A DNA stretch of 64,000 bases. Origin: Bacteroidota bacterium (GTDB lineage Bacteria; Bacteroidota; Bacteroidia; 2-12-FULL-35-15). Made by a program: the position numbers and the translations under genes. Position 1 is the first letter of the stretch, and each line of letters starts with the position of its first letter. This document shows, one piece after another, positions 9,017 through 17,797 of this stretch. The notes below the pieces were generated by a model that had not been told where the DNA came from, did no database searches, and saw only the letters and a program-made list of their open reading frames with translations. The DNA lies in contig JAOQAG010000014.1 of NCBI GenBank assembly GCA_025963715.1, positions 30,065 through 94,064 of the forward strand, given 5' to 3'.

Positions 9017-9217
9017 GGTGTGTGTCTTTGGTACGCAGATTTAAATGGAATTTTTATGCTGAAATTATGATCGCCTGCGGCGGATGATGATAAGGTTATG
9101 ATTGCTTTATGGACATGCTGTGTGTTTTGGTACGCGGATTTTAAATGGAGTTTTTATGCTCAGGTTATGATCGCCTTCGGCGGATGATGATTTGTTATGA
9201 TTGCTTTACGGACATGG
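9011..9217. repeat. Tandem duplication, about 100-bp period, two copies plus a stub
   Basis: Copies begin GGACATGGTG at 9011, GGACATGCTG at 9111 and GGACATGG at 9210 (spacing 100 and 99 bp). Each unit contains the segment GATCGCCTGCGGCGGATGATG followed by a GTTATGATTGCTTTA stretch. The first unit includes the yggS start codon. A related single copy occurs at about 54597-54630. Confidence 0.75.
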
Positions 9218-9507
9218 AATGACATTGTATTATTTAATTAACAGATCCCGGGTCAGGCCCGGGATGACAACATAAAGTAGAGATTGCTTTTTCAAAATTA
9301 ACATTCAACGTTCTTAAATTAGCCGATCCCGCAACAGGTGCGGGATGACAGTATAAAGGATCTTAGTACTCCGAATTAAACACAGCATCAGCGCACAGCT
9401 AACTTTAAACTTTGAACTTTAAACTTTGAACTACTTTTTACAAAGATTCGTAAAATTCGTTTCTGTTCCTGCCCGAATCGTTCAGGCGGGCGTTATCTGT
9501 ACCGTAT
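9218..9507. repeat. Non-coding gap filled with dispersed palindromic repeats
   Basis: No gene seen. It holds two half copies of the GATCCCGGGTCAGGCCCGGGATGAC palindrome family (9241-9268; a variant at 9321-9350), an AACTTTAAAC/TTTGAAC direct-repeat run (9401-9433), and a copy of the widespread degenerate segment AATTCGTTTCTGTTCC...GTTATCTGTACC (9450-9503). Confidence 0.6.
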
Positions 9508-10755
9508 TTACTCACTTAAGCTATAAATTACCAACCCGCTCCTCATCTTTGGTTCCACCCAGGTTGTTTTGGGCGGCATGATGTTGTTGGTGTCTGCAAT
9601 GTGTTTGAGCTGCTCCATTTCCACCGGGTACAGGCCAAACGCCACTTTAAAATTCCATTTATCCACCTGGTGTTTCAGCTCTTTCATTCCTTTAATGCCC
9701 GAAACAAAGCCAATGCGCTTATCGGTTTTCAGATCATGCACATTTAAAACCGGGGCAAGGATCTGTTCTGTAAGGATGGATGCGTCAAGACTTCCAACGG
9801 GTTGCTCGTTGTGAACAATTTCTTTTTTTGCATCCAGCGAATACCAATTGCCATCCAGGTACATGCTGAAATTATGCTTTTTTACCGGCCGGTAAATCTC
9901 TTCGCCTTTGTTGGTGATGATAAATTTTTCCGATAATTTTTCTAAAAATTCTTTTTCAGTAAGATTGTTCAAATCCCTTACCACACGATTGAAATCAAAG
10001 ATCTTTAATTGTGTTTCCGGAAAAAATACACCTAAATAATAATTGTAAGGTTCTTTTCCAGTATAGTTCGGATTTTTTGAGCGGCGTAATTTTCCAAGCA
10101 ATCCGGAGGATGCAGAGCGGTGATGGCCATCGGCAATATAAATTGCAGGAATATTTTCGAAACGTTCGCGAATGGTGCTTACTGTTTTTTTGTCGGTCAC
10201 CAACCATAATTTATGGCGTACCCGATCGGTGGTCGTAAAATCATATACCGGCTCTTTGGCAATTGTTTTTGCAGTAATGTCGTCGATCACAGCATCATTC
10301 GGGTAACTGAACAATACCGGCTCTGCATTAAAATCGCATACTTCCAGGTAATGCATTAATTTTTCTTCGCGGTCGGTAAGTGTTTGTTCATGAATTTTTA
10401 TTACGCCGTTAAAATAATCGTCGATGCTGCTGCAGCCAATGATGCCGGTGTAAATATTTCCTTCTTTTAATTGCTGATAAATGTAATAGGCCGGTTGTTC
10501 GTCCTTTATAAATACTTCCTCTTCTACAAATTTTAAATATTTTATTTTTGCTTTTTGCAAACGCTCCATCGAACCCGGCTTGGATTTTTTTCCATCGCTG
10601 AAATCGGGGCTGATCACATGTAAAAAAGAGTAGGGGTTACTGGCCAGTTTGCTGTGCAATTCGGCTGTATTATAGCCATCTACAGAGCGGGATGCTACCA
10701 GGTGAACTTTATCTTTTGCAGGACGAATGCCTTTGAACGGAATTATTGTTGCCAT
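9508..10755 (-). CDS. DUF1015 family protein
   Basis: 415 residues from the ATG at 10755. An open-frame GTG at 10767 lies inside an inverted repeat and is less likely. Conserved DUF1015 features include the N-terminal IIPFKGIRPAKDKVHLVASR, NPYSFLHVISPDF, the IADGHHRSASSGLL motif and a C-terminal MPPKTTWVEPKMRSGLVIY. The biochemical role is not established; the HHR motif and the habitual neighbour serA suggest a link to serine/phosphoserine metabolism. Located directly downstream of serA on the same strand. Confidence 0.88.
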   Translation of the reverse strand: MATIIPFKGIRPAKDKVHLVASRSVDGYNTAELHSKLASNPYSFLHVISPDFSDGKKSKPGSMERLQKAKIKYLKFVEEEVFIKDEQPAYYIYQQLKEGNIYTGIIGCSSIDDYFNGVIKIHEQTLTDREEKLMHYLEVCDFNAEPVLFSYPNDAVIDDITAKTIAKEPVYDFTTTDRVRHKLWLVTDKKTVSTIRERFENIPAIYIADGHHRSASSGLLGKLRRSKNPNYTGKEPYNYYLGVFFPETQLKIFDFNRVVRDLNNLTEKEFLEKLSEKFIITNKGEEIYRPVKKHNFSMYLDGNWYSLDAKKEIVHNEQPVGSLDASILTEQILAPVLNVHDLKTDKRIGFVSGIKGMKELKHQVDKWNFKVAFGLYPVEMEQLKHIADTNNIMPPKTTWVEPKMRSGLVIYSLSE

Positions 10756-10760
10756 TTTTT

Positions 10761-10901
10761 TTACCACGAAGGCACTAAGCTCACTAAGGCTGATCTCTCA
10801 ATGTCTGATGCTTTGTACTGAATTTTAAAAGCGTTTAAAATATTTTTATCAATCAAGTGCTAAGGCACAAGATCTTAGTGAACTTAGTGCCTTAGTGGTA
10901 A
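10761..10901. repeat. Inverted repeat between serA and DUF1015 gene
   Basis: Arms of 28 bp (10761-10788 and 10874-10901, 26/28 complementary, e.g. CTTAGTGCCTTAGTGGTAA) enclose about 85 bp. It begins 5 bp upstream of the DUF1015 start, so in an mRNA from serA it would form a long hairpin between the two cistrons. Confidence 0.7.
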
Positions 10902-10905
10902 ACTC

Positions 10906-11859
10906 CTAACCTAACTTCTCTATAATAAGATCCGAGAGTTCAATCCCAATGCGTTCCTGCGCTTCTTCCGTAGCTGCGCCGATATGCGGTGTCAGGGAAA
11001 TTTTCGGATGACTTAAAATTGCTTTGGAAGGTGTTGGTTCGTTTTCAAAAACATCTAATCCGGCGTGTGCAATTTTTCCGGAATTTAATCCTTCAATCAG
11101 ATCGTTCTCATCGATCACGCCACCGCGTGCAATGTTTACGAGGATCACACCGTTTTTCATTTTTGCGATCTCGTTTTTTGTGATCGATTTTCCACCCGGA
11201 ACGTGTACCGTGATCATATCGCTTTGCGTTAACAGATCTTCCATGGAAATGGTAGAAACAGCAATTCTCACTTTTTCTTTTGCACCCTGGATCTCCAGGT
11301 CCAGCAATGCTTCTTTCAGGAACGGATCGTGCGCAATTACCTTCATCCCGCAACCCAGTGCAATTTTTGCAACCGCCTGCCCGATGCGGCCAAAACCAAT
11401 AATGCCGATCGTTTTACCTTTTAACTCAATTCCTTTTGCGTATTTCTTTTTTAATGTTTCAAATTGTGTATCGCCGTTTACAGGCATCTGGCGGTTGCTG
11501 TCGTCTAAAAAACGAACGGAAGTAAACAAATGTGCAAATACCAGTTCGGCTACCGAATGTGAGGATGCAGCAGGTGTGTTTACAACTGTAATGCCTTTGC
11601 TGCGGGCATATTCCACATCAATGTTATCCATTCCCACGCCACCGCGGCCGATCAGCTTTAAGCCCGGACAGGCATCAATAACGTCTTTACGTACTTTGGT
11701 TGCACTGCGCACGGTTAGCCCGATGTAGTTGTGCTCGTTGATAGCTTGTGCTAAGTTTTCCTGTGCTACTTTTTCGGTGATCACTGTAAATCCGGCTTTT
11801 TCGAGCAGGGCTTTTCCCTGTGCATCGATGCCGTCGTTTGCTAATATTCTTTTGCTCAT
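10906..11859 (-). CDS. serA: D-3-phosphoglycerate dehydrogenase
   Basis: 317-residue NAD-dependent 2-hydroxyacid dehydrogenase, the first step from glycolysis to serine. It shows the substrate loop LTVRSATKVRKDVIDA, GRGGVGMDNIDV, the Rossmann motif GIIGFGRIGQAVAKIALG, the catalytic Arg in NIARGGVIDENDL, Glu in GLDVFENEPTP and His in LTPHIGAAT. It lacks the C-terminal ACT regulatory domain of long SerA, so serine feedback through ACT is not expected; such short forms are common in Bacteroidota. The DUF1015 neighbour supports SerA over other 2-hydroxyacid dehydrogenases. Confidence 0.9.
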   Translation of the reverse strand: MSKRILANDGIDAQGKALLEKAGFTVITEKVAQENLAQAINEHNYIGLTVRSATKVRKDVIDACPGLKLIGRGGVGMDNIDVEYARSKGITVVNTPAASSHSVAELVFAHLFTSVRFLDDSNRQMPVNGDTQFETLKKKYAKGIELKGKTIGIIGFGRIGQAVAKIALGCGMKVIAHDPFLKEALLDLEIQGAKEKVRIAVSTISMEDLLTQSDMITVHVPGGKSITKNEIAKMKNGVILVNIARGGVIDENDLIEGLNSGKIAHAGLDVFENEPTPSKAILSHPKISLTPHIGAATEEAQERIGIELSDLIIEKLG

Positions 11860-12040
11860 AAATTAAGTTTTGGAAGCTTTTGTAAAATCCCTGTAAAAAT
11901 AACAGAAATGTTGCCTTTAAGAAAAAAATTGATCATAAAATATCACATTCCATCCTGTTTTTTTAATCCTTTACAGAAGTTGCTGCGATCAGGTTTTCTT
12001 CTGTTTCAAATGTTGAAACAATTTACAGCCTTTCCTAAAA

Positions 12041-12072
12041 ACAGAAACAGCCTCCGAAGAGGCTGTTTCTGC
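12041..12072 (-). terminator. Intrinsic terminator of the PKD-domain protein gene
   Basis: Perfect stem CAGAAACAGCCTC / GAGGCTGTTTCTG with a short loop. On the minus strand it follows the stop codon at 12096 and is followed by a T-run. Confidence 0.85.
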
Positions 12073-12095
12073 AATCCAATTACAATTTAACTTAC

Positions 12096-14000
12096 TTAAT
12101 TCTTAACCATTCTTTTCGAAGCAATCACTTTACCATCAACGATAAGGCTGTACATGTACATGCCATTGGTAAGATTGTTTCCAAAAACAGTTAATTGTCC
12201 TTTCCCTTTTGTTGTAATGTTAAATGTTTTAACAACAGTACCATTCAGGTTCACAATGTTAACCATTGCTTTGCTGAACGATGCAGGAATATCATAATTG
12301 ATCACGGTGCTTTCTGCGAATGGGTTTGGTGCATTCTGATCCAGCACGATCATGTTTGGATTTGCCTGGTCTACTACTTTCGTAGGACTTGTTCCCACAT
12401 GATCTCCCAGCACTTTAGCTTTGCAATCCAATACCCTGATCTCTCTGCAGAATTTAGTAAAGCAGCATTGGTCGCCTTGTTGCGAGAACAATGTTAAGCA
12501 CACATTGTAAATGCCAGGATGTGCATACTGGTGAGTGGTTGTTGAACCCAAACCTGTTGTGCCATCGCCGTAATCCCATAACCAGCCGGTAATTGGTGAA
12601 CCTGCGTATGTAACATACGCATTAAATGTGTACATGCAGTTATCCGTATTGAAGGTAATGTTTTCTGTTGCTTCAAAATGACATCCCTGGTCACAGGCTC
12701 TCTCAATTTTGATTTCTTTGCAAACGGTTTTCGTACAGCATTGTTCACCGTTAAAGATCGTTACAGTTAAACATACAGTATATGTTCCCGGTGCGTTGTA
12801 ATAATGGATTCCGTATTGAGTGTTTCCACCGCTCCCGTCGCCATAAGTCCATGCATAGGATACAACCTGGTAACCCGCCGGAATTCCGGAAACGCCTGCC
12901 AGCATATTGATGCCGCAATTGACAACGCTGCCGTCAAAATCAAGCCTGAAACCGCACTCCGGTGGTTCGGGGTTGCTGCAGTTTCCAAATACCGCATGGC
13001 CCACATCGCCTGCATTTACTGTAATGGTATACGTACCTGCGCCTCCCGGAACGGTTTGTACCCAACCGGCTTGCGCTACTTCACTTACGGTATATGTGCC
13101 CGGATGTAAGCCTGTAAAGCAATAATCTCCAACACCGTCAGTTACGGCAGTACCAATCAAATGGCCAAGATTATCATATAAATTAATGGTCCAGCCTGGT
13201 AAACCCGGATCAACAGAGGGATTAACCGTTCCATCGCAATTTACATCCTGCAGTTTTGTTCCGCAAATGCTTGCATAAGGATTACAGCAGGAAGATGTAA
13301 GCAGGTCGGCGCCTGATATTGTTCCTTCCAGCGCAAAGCCCATCGCAACAGCGCCACTATTGTAAAGCTTTACGCTTAAGCAATGTCGCCCTGCCGTTAC
13401 ACTAAATGATTGGTTGAATGTAAGCCTGTTGGCCCACCAAAACTGGTAACCTGCAAAAGCAGAAGCAATAGGTACTCCGTCTAAAAGCACTTCTCCTCCG
13501 TCATCTACCAGCATATCGAAGCTGATGGTAACGGTAGTTGCTTTACAAACACAGAAACATTTTTCAAATTCCCATGCACCGGCAGTTATTGGCCAGTTGT
13601 TGGTAATGTATGCACTGTTTTGAAATGGCGATACCCATTGTGCATTCGGGCAGCTGTTCCATACCGGATAAGGAGTAATATCATAACAAGGCGCAGGTAA
13701 ATGTACCGGCGAAATCCATGGCGTATCTACCAGTGTCCAGTTACTTTCATAAGCAAGCGGTGTGTTGTACGTACCTGTTGTTTGATTGTAGCCGGTACTG
13801 ATGTTGAGCACATTCCCAAGGCAGGTGGCATCGCACTGGTCGGTTCCGTCGCCTCCGGGTTGTGCTTTTTCCTGCGCACTTAAATTCAAATTTGTAAAAA
13901 ATACAGCAAAAAATGTAAATACCAAAAGCATTGTTTTTTGCTTAACAAGGTCTGTGATCGCATGCACACGCCGTAGTTGTAAGGTTAGTTTTTTTTTCAT
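12096..14000 (-). CDS. Secreted multidomain protein with SdrD-like and PKD domains and T9SS sorting signal
   Basis: 634 residues. A long signal peptide (residues 1 to about 43, ending NLSA-QEKAQ) is followed by a Cys/Trp-rich N-terminal domain, an SdrD-type B domain near residues 245-345 (ICGTKLQDVNCDGTVNPSVD ... GLHPGTYTVSEV), and two PKD-like domains (AWTYGDGSGG, WLWDYGDGTTG), each followed by a Cys-Cys motif. The C-terminal 80 residues (NAPNPFAESTVINYDIP ... NGMYMYSLIVDGKVIASKRMVK) form a type A sorting domain, so the protein should pass the outer membrane by type IX secretion and be displayed or released. The many cysteines suggest disulfides. A long leader with repeated hairpins precedes it. 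Confidence 0.88.
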   Translation of the reverse strand: MKKKLTLQLRRVHAITDLVKQKTMLLVFTFFAVFFTNLNLSAQEKAQPGGDGTDQCDATCLGNVLNISTGYNQTTGTYNTPLAYESNWTLVDTPWISPVHLPAPCYDITPYPVWNSCPNAQWVSPFQNSAYITNNWPITAGAWEFEKCFCVCKATTVTISFDMLVDDGGEVLLDGVPIASAFAGYQFWWANRLTFNQSFSVTAGRHCLSVKLYNSGAVAMGFALEGTISGADLLTSSCCNPYASICGTKLQDVNCDGTVNPSVDPGLPGWTINLYDNLGHLIGTAVTDGVGDYCFTGLHPGTYTVSEVAQAGWVQTVPGGAGTYTITVNAGDVGHAVFGNCSNPEPPECGFRLDFDGSVVNCGINMLAGVSGIPAGYQVVSYAWTYGDGSGGNTQYGIHYYNAPGTYTVCLTVTIFNGEQCCTKTVCKEIKIERACDQGCHFEATENITFNTDNCMYTFNAYVTYAGSPITGWLWDYGDGTTGLGSTTTHQYAHPGIYNVCLTLFSQQGDQCCFTKFCREIRVLDCKAKVLGDHVGTSPTKVVDQANPNMIVLDQNAPNPFAESTVINYDIPASFSKAMVNIVNLNGTVVKTFNITTKGKGQLTVFGNNLTNGMYMYSLIVDGKVIASKRMVKN

Positions 14001-14488
14001 AACATGTAGTTTTTAGTTTTGCCTACTCTCTTGAAAGCTTTTCGGCACCCGCTTTATTATTTTACTGATACTGAATAAATAAAAGATCAAAAAAATAATA
14101 CATGCACGGAGAGAGCATAACATGAGCACGATCATACACGGAGAGAGTATAATCTCAAACAAAAAAACACTAAAAGAAAAAATAAACCGGGTAAAGGAGT
14201 AGGAGGTATACCCGCGGTAATAATTGTTTAAAAAAGTAAAACAGGTAGGAGAGAAGTGAAACCTGCAGCAAAAAATTATTTTATAAATAAAATAATTTAA
14301 AGTGCTCAGAGAGAATAAACACTTGTGAAATCAACTGTTTCGGAAGAAACAGAACAGGTAAAAAGAGAGAATGAATACCTGCAGCAATAATTTTATTTGG
14401 CTAACGTAGATCATTTTTTTCTTTTATGCAAATTTTCATTTTAAAAAAAAATGTCACTGGTCTGTTTTTCTATCTAACGGTCGTCTGC
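14001..14488 (-). promoter_or_regulatory. Long leader/intergenic region with six similar hairpins
   Basis: Non-coding, 488 bp. Six short stems with different but complementary arms surround loops sharing GGAGAGA/AGAGAGAA (plus strand) or CUCUCUCC (minus strand): 14102-14117 (ATGC/GCAT), 14134-14150 (ATAC/GTAT), 14188-14214 (CGGGTA/TACCCG), 14242-14265 (CAGGT/ACCTG), 14300-14324 (AAGTG/CACTT), 14355-14381 (CAGGTA/TACCTG). A seventh hairpin without the motif is at 14335-14352. In the minus-strand transcript they would form the 5' leader of the secreted protein. That leader also holds AAGAGAGUAGG, complementary to the loops, about 20 nt before the start, and a minimal ATG-TTA-TGA ORF overlapping the start codon. 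Confidence 0.6.
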
Positions 14489-15874
14489 TTATTTAGAGAT
14501 CACATGAAATTTCAGCTCATATCCCAGGCGCAATTCCTTGTTGGTGAAATGACTGGTATCGGTCTGTATTTCCGATGAATAAAGCATCCCGCTCCGTGGC
14601 AGCGGGTTTACAACAATGATTGTATCGTGCTTTAGTGTATTGTTGAGGCGGGTTAAGCTGGTAATACGTTCGTCATGCGCTTTTGCGTATACGCTTGCAA
14701 CCGGGTATTGGTTAATAATATGAAAGATCATGATCCCGCATCCTAAAAACAATCCGCCATACTTTAAAATGTTAATTTTCTGATCGTTGAAAAATCCGGT
14801 GTAACCGCAATAAAAACAAATGCAGCTGCTGTATACTGCCAGTAAAAAGGATACAATGAACCAGATGCGCGGCGGGCCGGTTTCCACCATCACATAGGCA
14901 ACGGTATAGAAAAAAATAAGCAGTAATCCCATCAGCAGGAGCGTTGCTTTTGTAAAAAACATTTTTAATGAAACATCCGGAGCTGTTGTTTTTGATAATG
15001 ATTGCCCGGCTACAATAAAAGGAATGGCGAAAATAACAATATAGATGAGCCTGAACGGCAGATACAATGCTGTAAATTTTACAATGGATTTTGCAGTGAT
15101 AAAAAACGAGTAGGCAAATTGATGTTTCGGAAATAATTCGTCACGCAGGTAATTGCCGGGAGCGATCAGAAAAATAATAAAGGAAATTCCTAAAATGCTG
15201 TAAACAATTAGTAAACGACGATTCAAAAAGTTCGATATAAATGCCTTGAAATTATTTGCCTGTTTGTATCTGTAAATAATAAAGATTAAAAATAAAATCC
15301 CGTAAAGCATAGAATATACTTCAGAGGAACCGCCGACATAAATAAAACAAAGCGAAGAAAATAAAATGGCTACAGCGTTGTTCCCCTTTGAAAATAAAAA
15401 TGCAAGTCCCCAAACAAACGCGATCACGCTCCACAGGTAGGAAGTGAGGCTGCAATACCAAAACCAGGTTTCGGCAATATCGATGCTTAAAAAATACAGC
15501 AGGGCCGTGAAGGATATCGATAAAAGAATAGTTTGCAAGCGGCTGATCTTTAAATCCAGCCGTACTGCAGCGTTAGTCATTAATTTATAAATACCTGCGA
15601 TCAATAACAGGAAAGAAACGAACGGGAATAAAATATATCCGGCCTGGTGTACATCCAATATTTTGTAGATCACATCCATTAAAAAAGTAGCGGCAAAGCG
15701 TCCGCACCATTCCATATATTGGGAAGTAACACCTGTAATAATTCCATGGTGGCGCACATCCCAGATAAAATAATAATCATCTGTCGCCAGCCGACTGTAA
15801 TAACAAAGCATACCGTACAGCGCAACAAATAAAATCAAAACGAAAGAGAGTAGGAGGGTGTAGCGCTTGCTCAT
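14489..15874 (-). CDS. Polytopic membrane protein, DUF6056-like
   Basis: About 461 residues from the Met at 15874 (MSKRYTLLL); an upstream Met at 15925 is possible. About 11-12 hydrophobic segments are visible. The first periplasmic loop carries RLATDDYYFIWD, an Asp-Asp motif at the position where GT-C type glycosyltransferases place their catalytic acid, followed by MEWCGRF. The C-terminal 70 residues after the last helix are soluble (NPLPRSGMLYSSEIQTDTSHF). I infer a GT-C-like or DUF6056 membrane enzyme for cell-surface glycans; function unproven. It is divergent from the lipoprotein gene at 15943. Confidence 0.7.
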   Translation of the reverse strand: MSKRYTLLLSFVLILFVALYGMLCYYSRLATDDYYFIWDVRHHGIITGVTSQYMEWCGRFAATFLMDVIYKILDVHQAGYILFPFVSFLLLIAGIYKLMTNAAVRLDLKISRLQTILLSISFTALLYFLSIDIAETWFWYCSLTSYLWSVIAFVWGLAFLFSKGNNAVAILFSSLCFIYVGGSSEVYSMLYGILFLIFIIYRYKQANNFKAFISNFLNRRLLIVYSILGISFIIFLIAPGNYLRDELFPKHQFAYSFFITAKSIVKFTALYLPFRLIYIVIFAIPFIVAGQSLSKTTAPDVSLKMFFTKATLLLMGLLLIFFYTVAYVMVETGPPRIWFIVSFLLAVYSSCICFYCGYTGFFNDQKINILKYGGLFLGCGIMIFHIINQYPVASVYAKAHDERITSLTRLNNTLKHDTIIVVNPLPRSGMLYSSEIQTDTSHFTNKELRLGYELKFHVISK

Positions 15875-15942
15875 AAAATCAAAACTACTGAAAAAAAATA
15901 GTATTTTTATCAAATTATAAATCATCCGTTATTTCTAAACAC

Positions 15943-16533
15943 ATGATCAGGTTAATTACATTTTCCTTTTTAATTGCAGCGGCCGTTTGTATGTATAGCT
16001 CCTGCAAAAACACTTCTTCCGGCAATGCGTTTACTGCTTGCGATACAGCTCATTTTAAGCAGAAAGAAAACCTGTCGGCGCACTATCATTTTTGTTATCC
16101 AAAAGAATGGAAAGGTTTGCCGCCGAATAAATTTTTTGACGAATTTTTAGGCGAATCTTTTGCAGACAGTGCCACTCAGTATAAAAAAATATTTTCAATA
16201 AGGTTGGAAAGCACTACAAATGGCCGCTCGGCATTGGGCGATTTTAAAGGATATATTGATTCTTCGCGGAAAATGATCAATCTGTATGTTCCAAATGTAA
16301 GGGTCCGCACGGATAAGGATACAACCTGGAACGACCTGAAAGCGCACGTTTTTGAATTTACCGGAACGATCTCCGACCGCCCGTTATGGACATCTCAATT
16401 GATCATTGACGGTGCCAGCCTCAATTATTTTTATGTATTGAATTTTCAGCAACGCTTGGATGATCCGCAAGGATCGGATTATGACCTGAAAAGGAGGAAT
16501 GATATTTTTAATTCATTTGTGCTGAAAAATTAA
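15943..16533 (+). CDS. Lipoprotein of unknown function
   Basis: 196 residues with a signal peptide and lipobox MYSSC (Cys21). The mature region starts with a Thr/Ser linker and a compact domain containing LSAHYHFCYPKEWKG and a C-terminal YFYVLNFQQRLDDPQGSDYDLKRRNDIFNSFVL, reminiscent of PsbP/MOG1-like folds that follow a Tyr-Pro-Trp-type entry, but this is only a resemblance. A hairpin element with flanking 15-bp direct repeats is inserted exactly at its stop codon. Confidence 0.75.
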   Translation: MIRLITFSFLIAAAVCMYSSCKNTSSGNAFTACDTAHFKQKENLSAHYHFCYPKEWKGLPPNKFFDEFLGESFADSATQYKKIFSIRLESTTNGRSALGDFKGYIDSSRKMINLYVPNVRVRTDKDTTWNDLKAHVFEFTGTISDRPLWTSQLIIDGASLNYFYVLNFQQRLDDPQGSDYDLKRRNDIFNSFVLKN

Positions 16534-16677
16534 GATATACAGGTTGCACTGGCGCGAGTATCCCAACGTGCCGTTTATTTATAGAGCGTCCCGCTCTTTG
16601 CTTAAAAGAGGGCGGGACGCCCTCAAATAGTTCGGCACGTTGGGACACTCGCGCTTGCCGGGAAATTAAGATATACA
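16527..16677. mobile_element. Hairpin element flanked by 15-bp direct repeats
   Basis: The 15-mer AAATTAAGATATACA occurs at 16527-16541 and again at 16663-16677. Between them lies a 121-bp palindromic insert: outer arms GGCGCGAGTATCCCAACGTG / CACGTTGGGACACTCGCGC, inner arms GAGCGTCCCGC / GCGGGACGCCCTC. The direct repeats look like a target-site duplication, which would make this a small non-autonomous (MITE-like) insertion. The first repeat contains the stop codon of the lipoprotein gene. Confidence 0.65.
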
Positions 16678-16733
16678 TGTATTGCAATTTTAGAAGATAT
16701 TCCGCATTTCTCTGCCGCCCTGGACGTTAGCAA

Positions 16734-16828
16734 GTCCCGAGTCTTCGGGAATCCCGGAATCTGCCAATTAAAAACTATAAAACACATGCTGCAAACATTT
16801 ATGAGATCCGGGTCAAGCCCGGGATGAC
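16734..16828 (-). repeat. Dispersed palindromic element, copy 1 (about 95 bp)
   Basis: Reads, on the minus strand, GTCATCCCGGGCTTGACCCG, then a GATCTCATAAATGTTTGCA segment, a TTTTATAGTTTTTAATTGG segment and a second palindrome. It is the same element as 28739-28831 and 49874-49966; here its far palindrome has diverged (TCCCGAGTCTTCGGGA). Confidence 0.75.
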
Positions 16829-16904
16829 ATTACAAAAAGAGATTCCGGTTTGATTTACACACAGCAAAACTTTGAACTTTCCAACTTTAAACTTATCATC
16901 TAAA

Positions 16905-16938
16905 ACAAAAAAGGTTTCGCAATCGCGAAACCTTTTTT
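16905..16938 (-). terminator. Intrinsic terminator of the thrS-infC-rpmI-rplT operon
   Basis: Stem AAGGTTTCGC / GCGAAACCTT with AATC loop, flanked by A- and T-runs; it lies 65 bp after the rplT stop codon. Confidence 0.85.
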
Positions 16939-17002
16939 GTCGTAGCATTAATTATTAATATTCTTCCTGATCTTTATTATAAAATCCGGGAGAGAGAATA
17001 TT

Positions 17003-17347
17003 CTATTTTACTGATTCAACCACCGCTTTGAAAGCATCCGGGTTGTTCATCGCTAAATCGGCCAACACCTTGCGGTTTAAGTCAATATTTTTAGCATGGA
17101 TTTTTCCCATAAATTGAGAGTAAGACATTCCATAAGGACGAACACCTGCATTGATACGTTGGATCCAGATTCCGCGGAAATTGCGTTTTTTCTGTTTTCT
17201 ATCGCGGTATGCGTATGTTAAACCTTTTTCTAAAACGTTTTTAGCAATTGTAAGAACGTTTTTGCGGGCGCCCCAATACCCTTTAGTTTGTTTAAGGACT
17301 TTTTTTCTTCTGGCTCTTGAGGCCACCGAGTTAACCGATCTAGGCAT
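17003..17347 (-). CDS. rplT: 50S ribosomal protein L20
   Basis: 114 residues of a typical very basic L20: [26 protein letters not shown] followed by [28 protein letters not shown]20 binds 23S rRNA early in assembly and in other bacteria represses its own operon. Last gene of thrS-infC-rpmI-rplT; 138 bp separate it from rpmI, enough for a regulatory RNA structure. Confidence 0.98.
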   Translation of the reverse strand: MPRSVNSVASRARRKKVLKQTKGYWGARKNVLTIAKNVLEKGLTYAYRDRKQKKRNFRGIWIQRINAGVRPYGMSYSQFMGKIHAKNIDLNRKVLADLAMNNPDAFKAVVESVK

Positions 17348-17485
17348 TTCTTTTGAGTTTTTTTGGTTTCAGCGCTCTTACAGTTAAAAGAGACTTAGTA
17401 CTGAGGACCTGGTTATTATTAGTTAAACTGTAATTAATTGTTTTTTGGTATTCTAATTATTGGTGGATTTATAAATCCCGGATAA

Positions 17486-17686
17486 TTATTTACCGATAGT
17501 CAACATTGCTTTTACGCGAGGCAAATCCGTTTTGTCAACCAAGCCAGTGTGAGTTAAAGCACGTTTAGCTTTTGTTGATTTTTTGGTCAGGATGTGGCTT
17601 TTGAAAGCATGCTTTCTTTTCACTTTTCCAGTTCCGGTCAAAGAAAATCTTTTCTTCGCACCAGACATTGTTTTCATTTTAGGCAT
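17486..17686 (-). CDS. rpmI: 50S ribosomal protein L35
   Basis: 66 residues with the L35 hallmarks [20 protein letters not shown] and [21 protein letters not shown] small basic large-subunit protein. Lies between infC and rplT in the classical order. Confidence 0.98.
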   Translation of the reverse strand: MPKMKTMSGAKKRFSLTGTGKVKRKHAFKSHILTKKSTKAKRALTHTGLVDKTDLPRVKAMLTIGK

Positions 17687-17797
17687 CTGATTAATTTTTG
17701 ATTTGTTGAATTCCTGAGTTGTTGAATCTCAAAAATGTTTTTAATTATTATTTAATTTACTCTTGTATTACTCTTCTGAAATTCAGAAATTCTGAAT

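Noticed and set aside
14102..14381. CsrA-type GGA loops on the plus strand
   Set aside because: The loops are GGAGAGA-like, not ANGGAN; Bacteroidota generally lack CsrA, and the adjacent gene is transcribed from the other strand.
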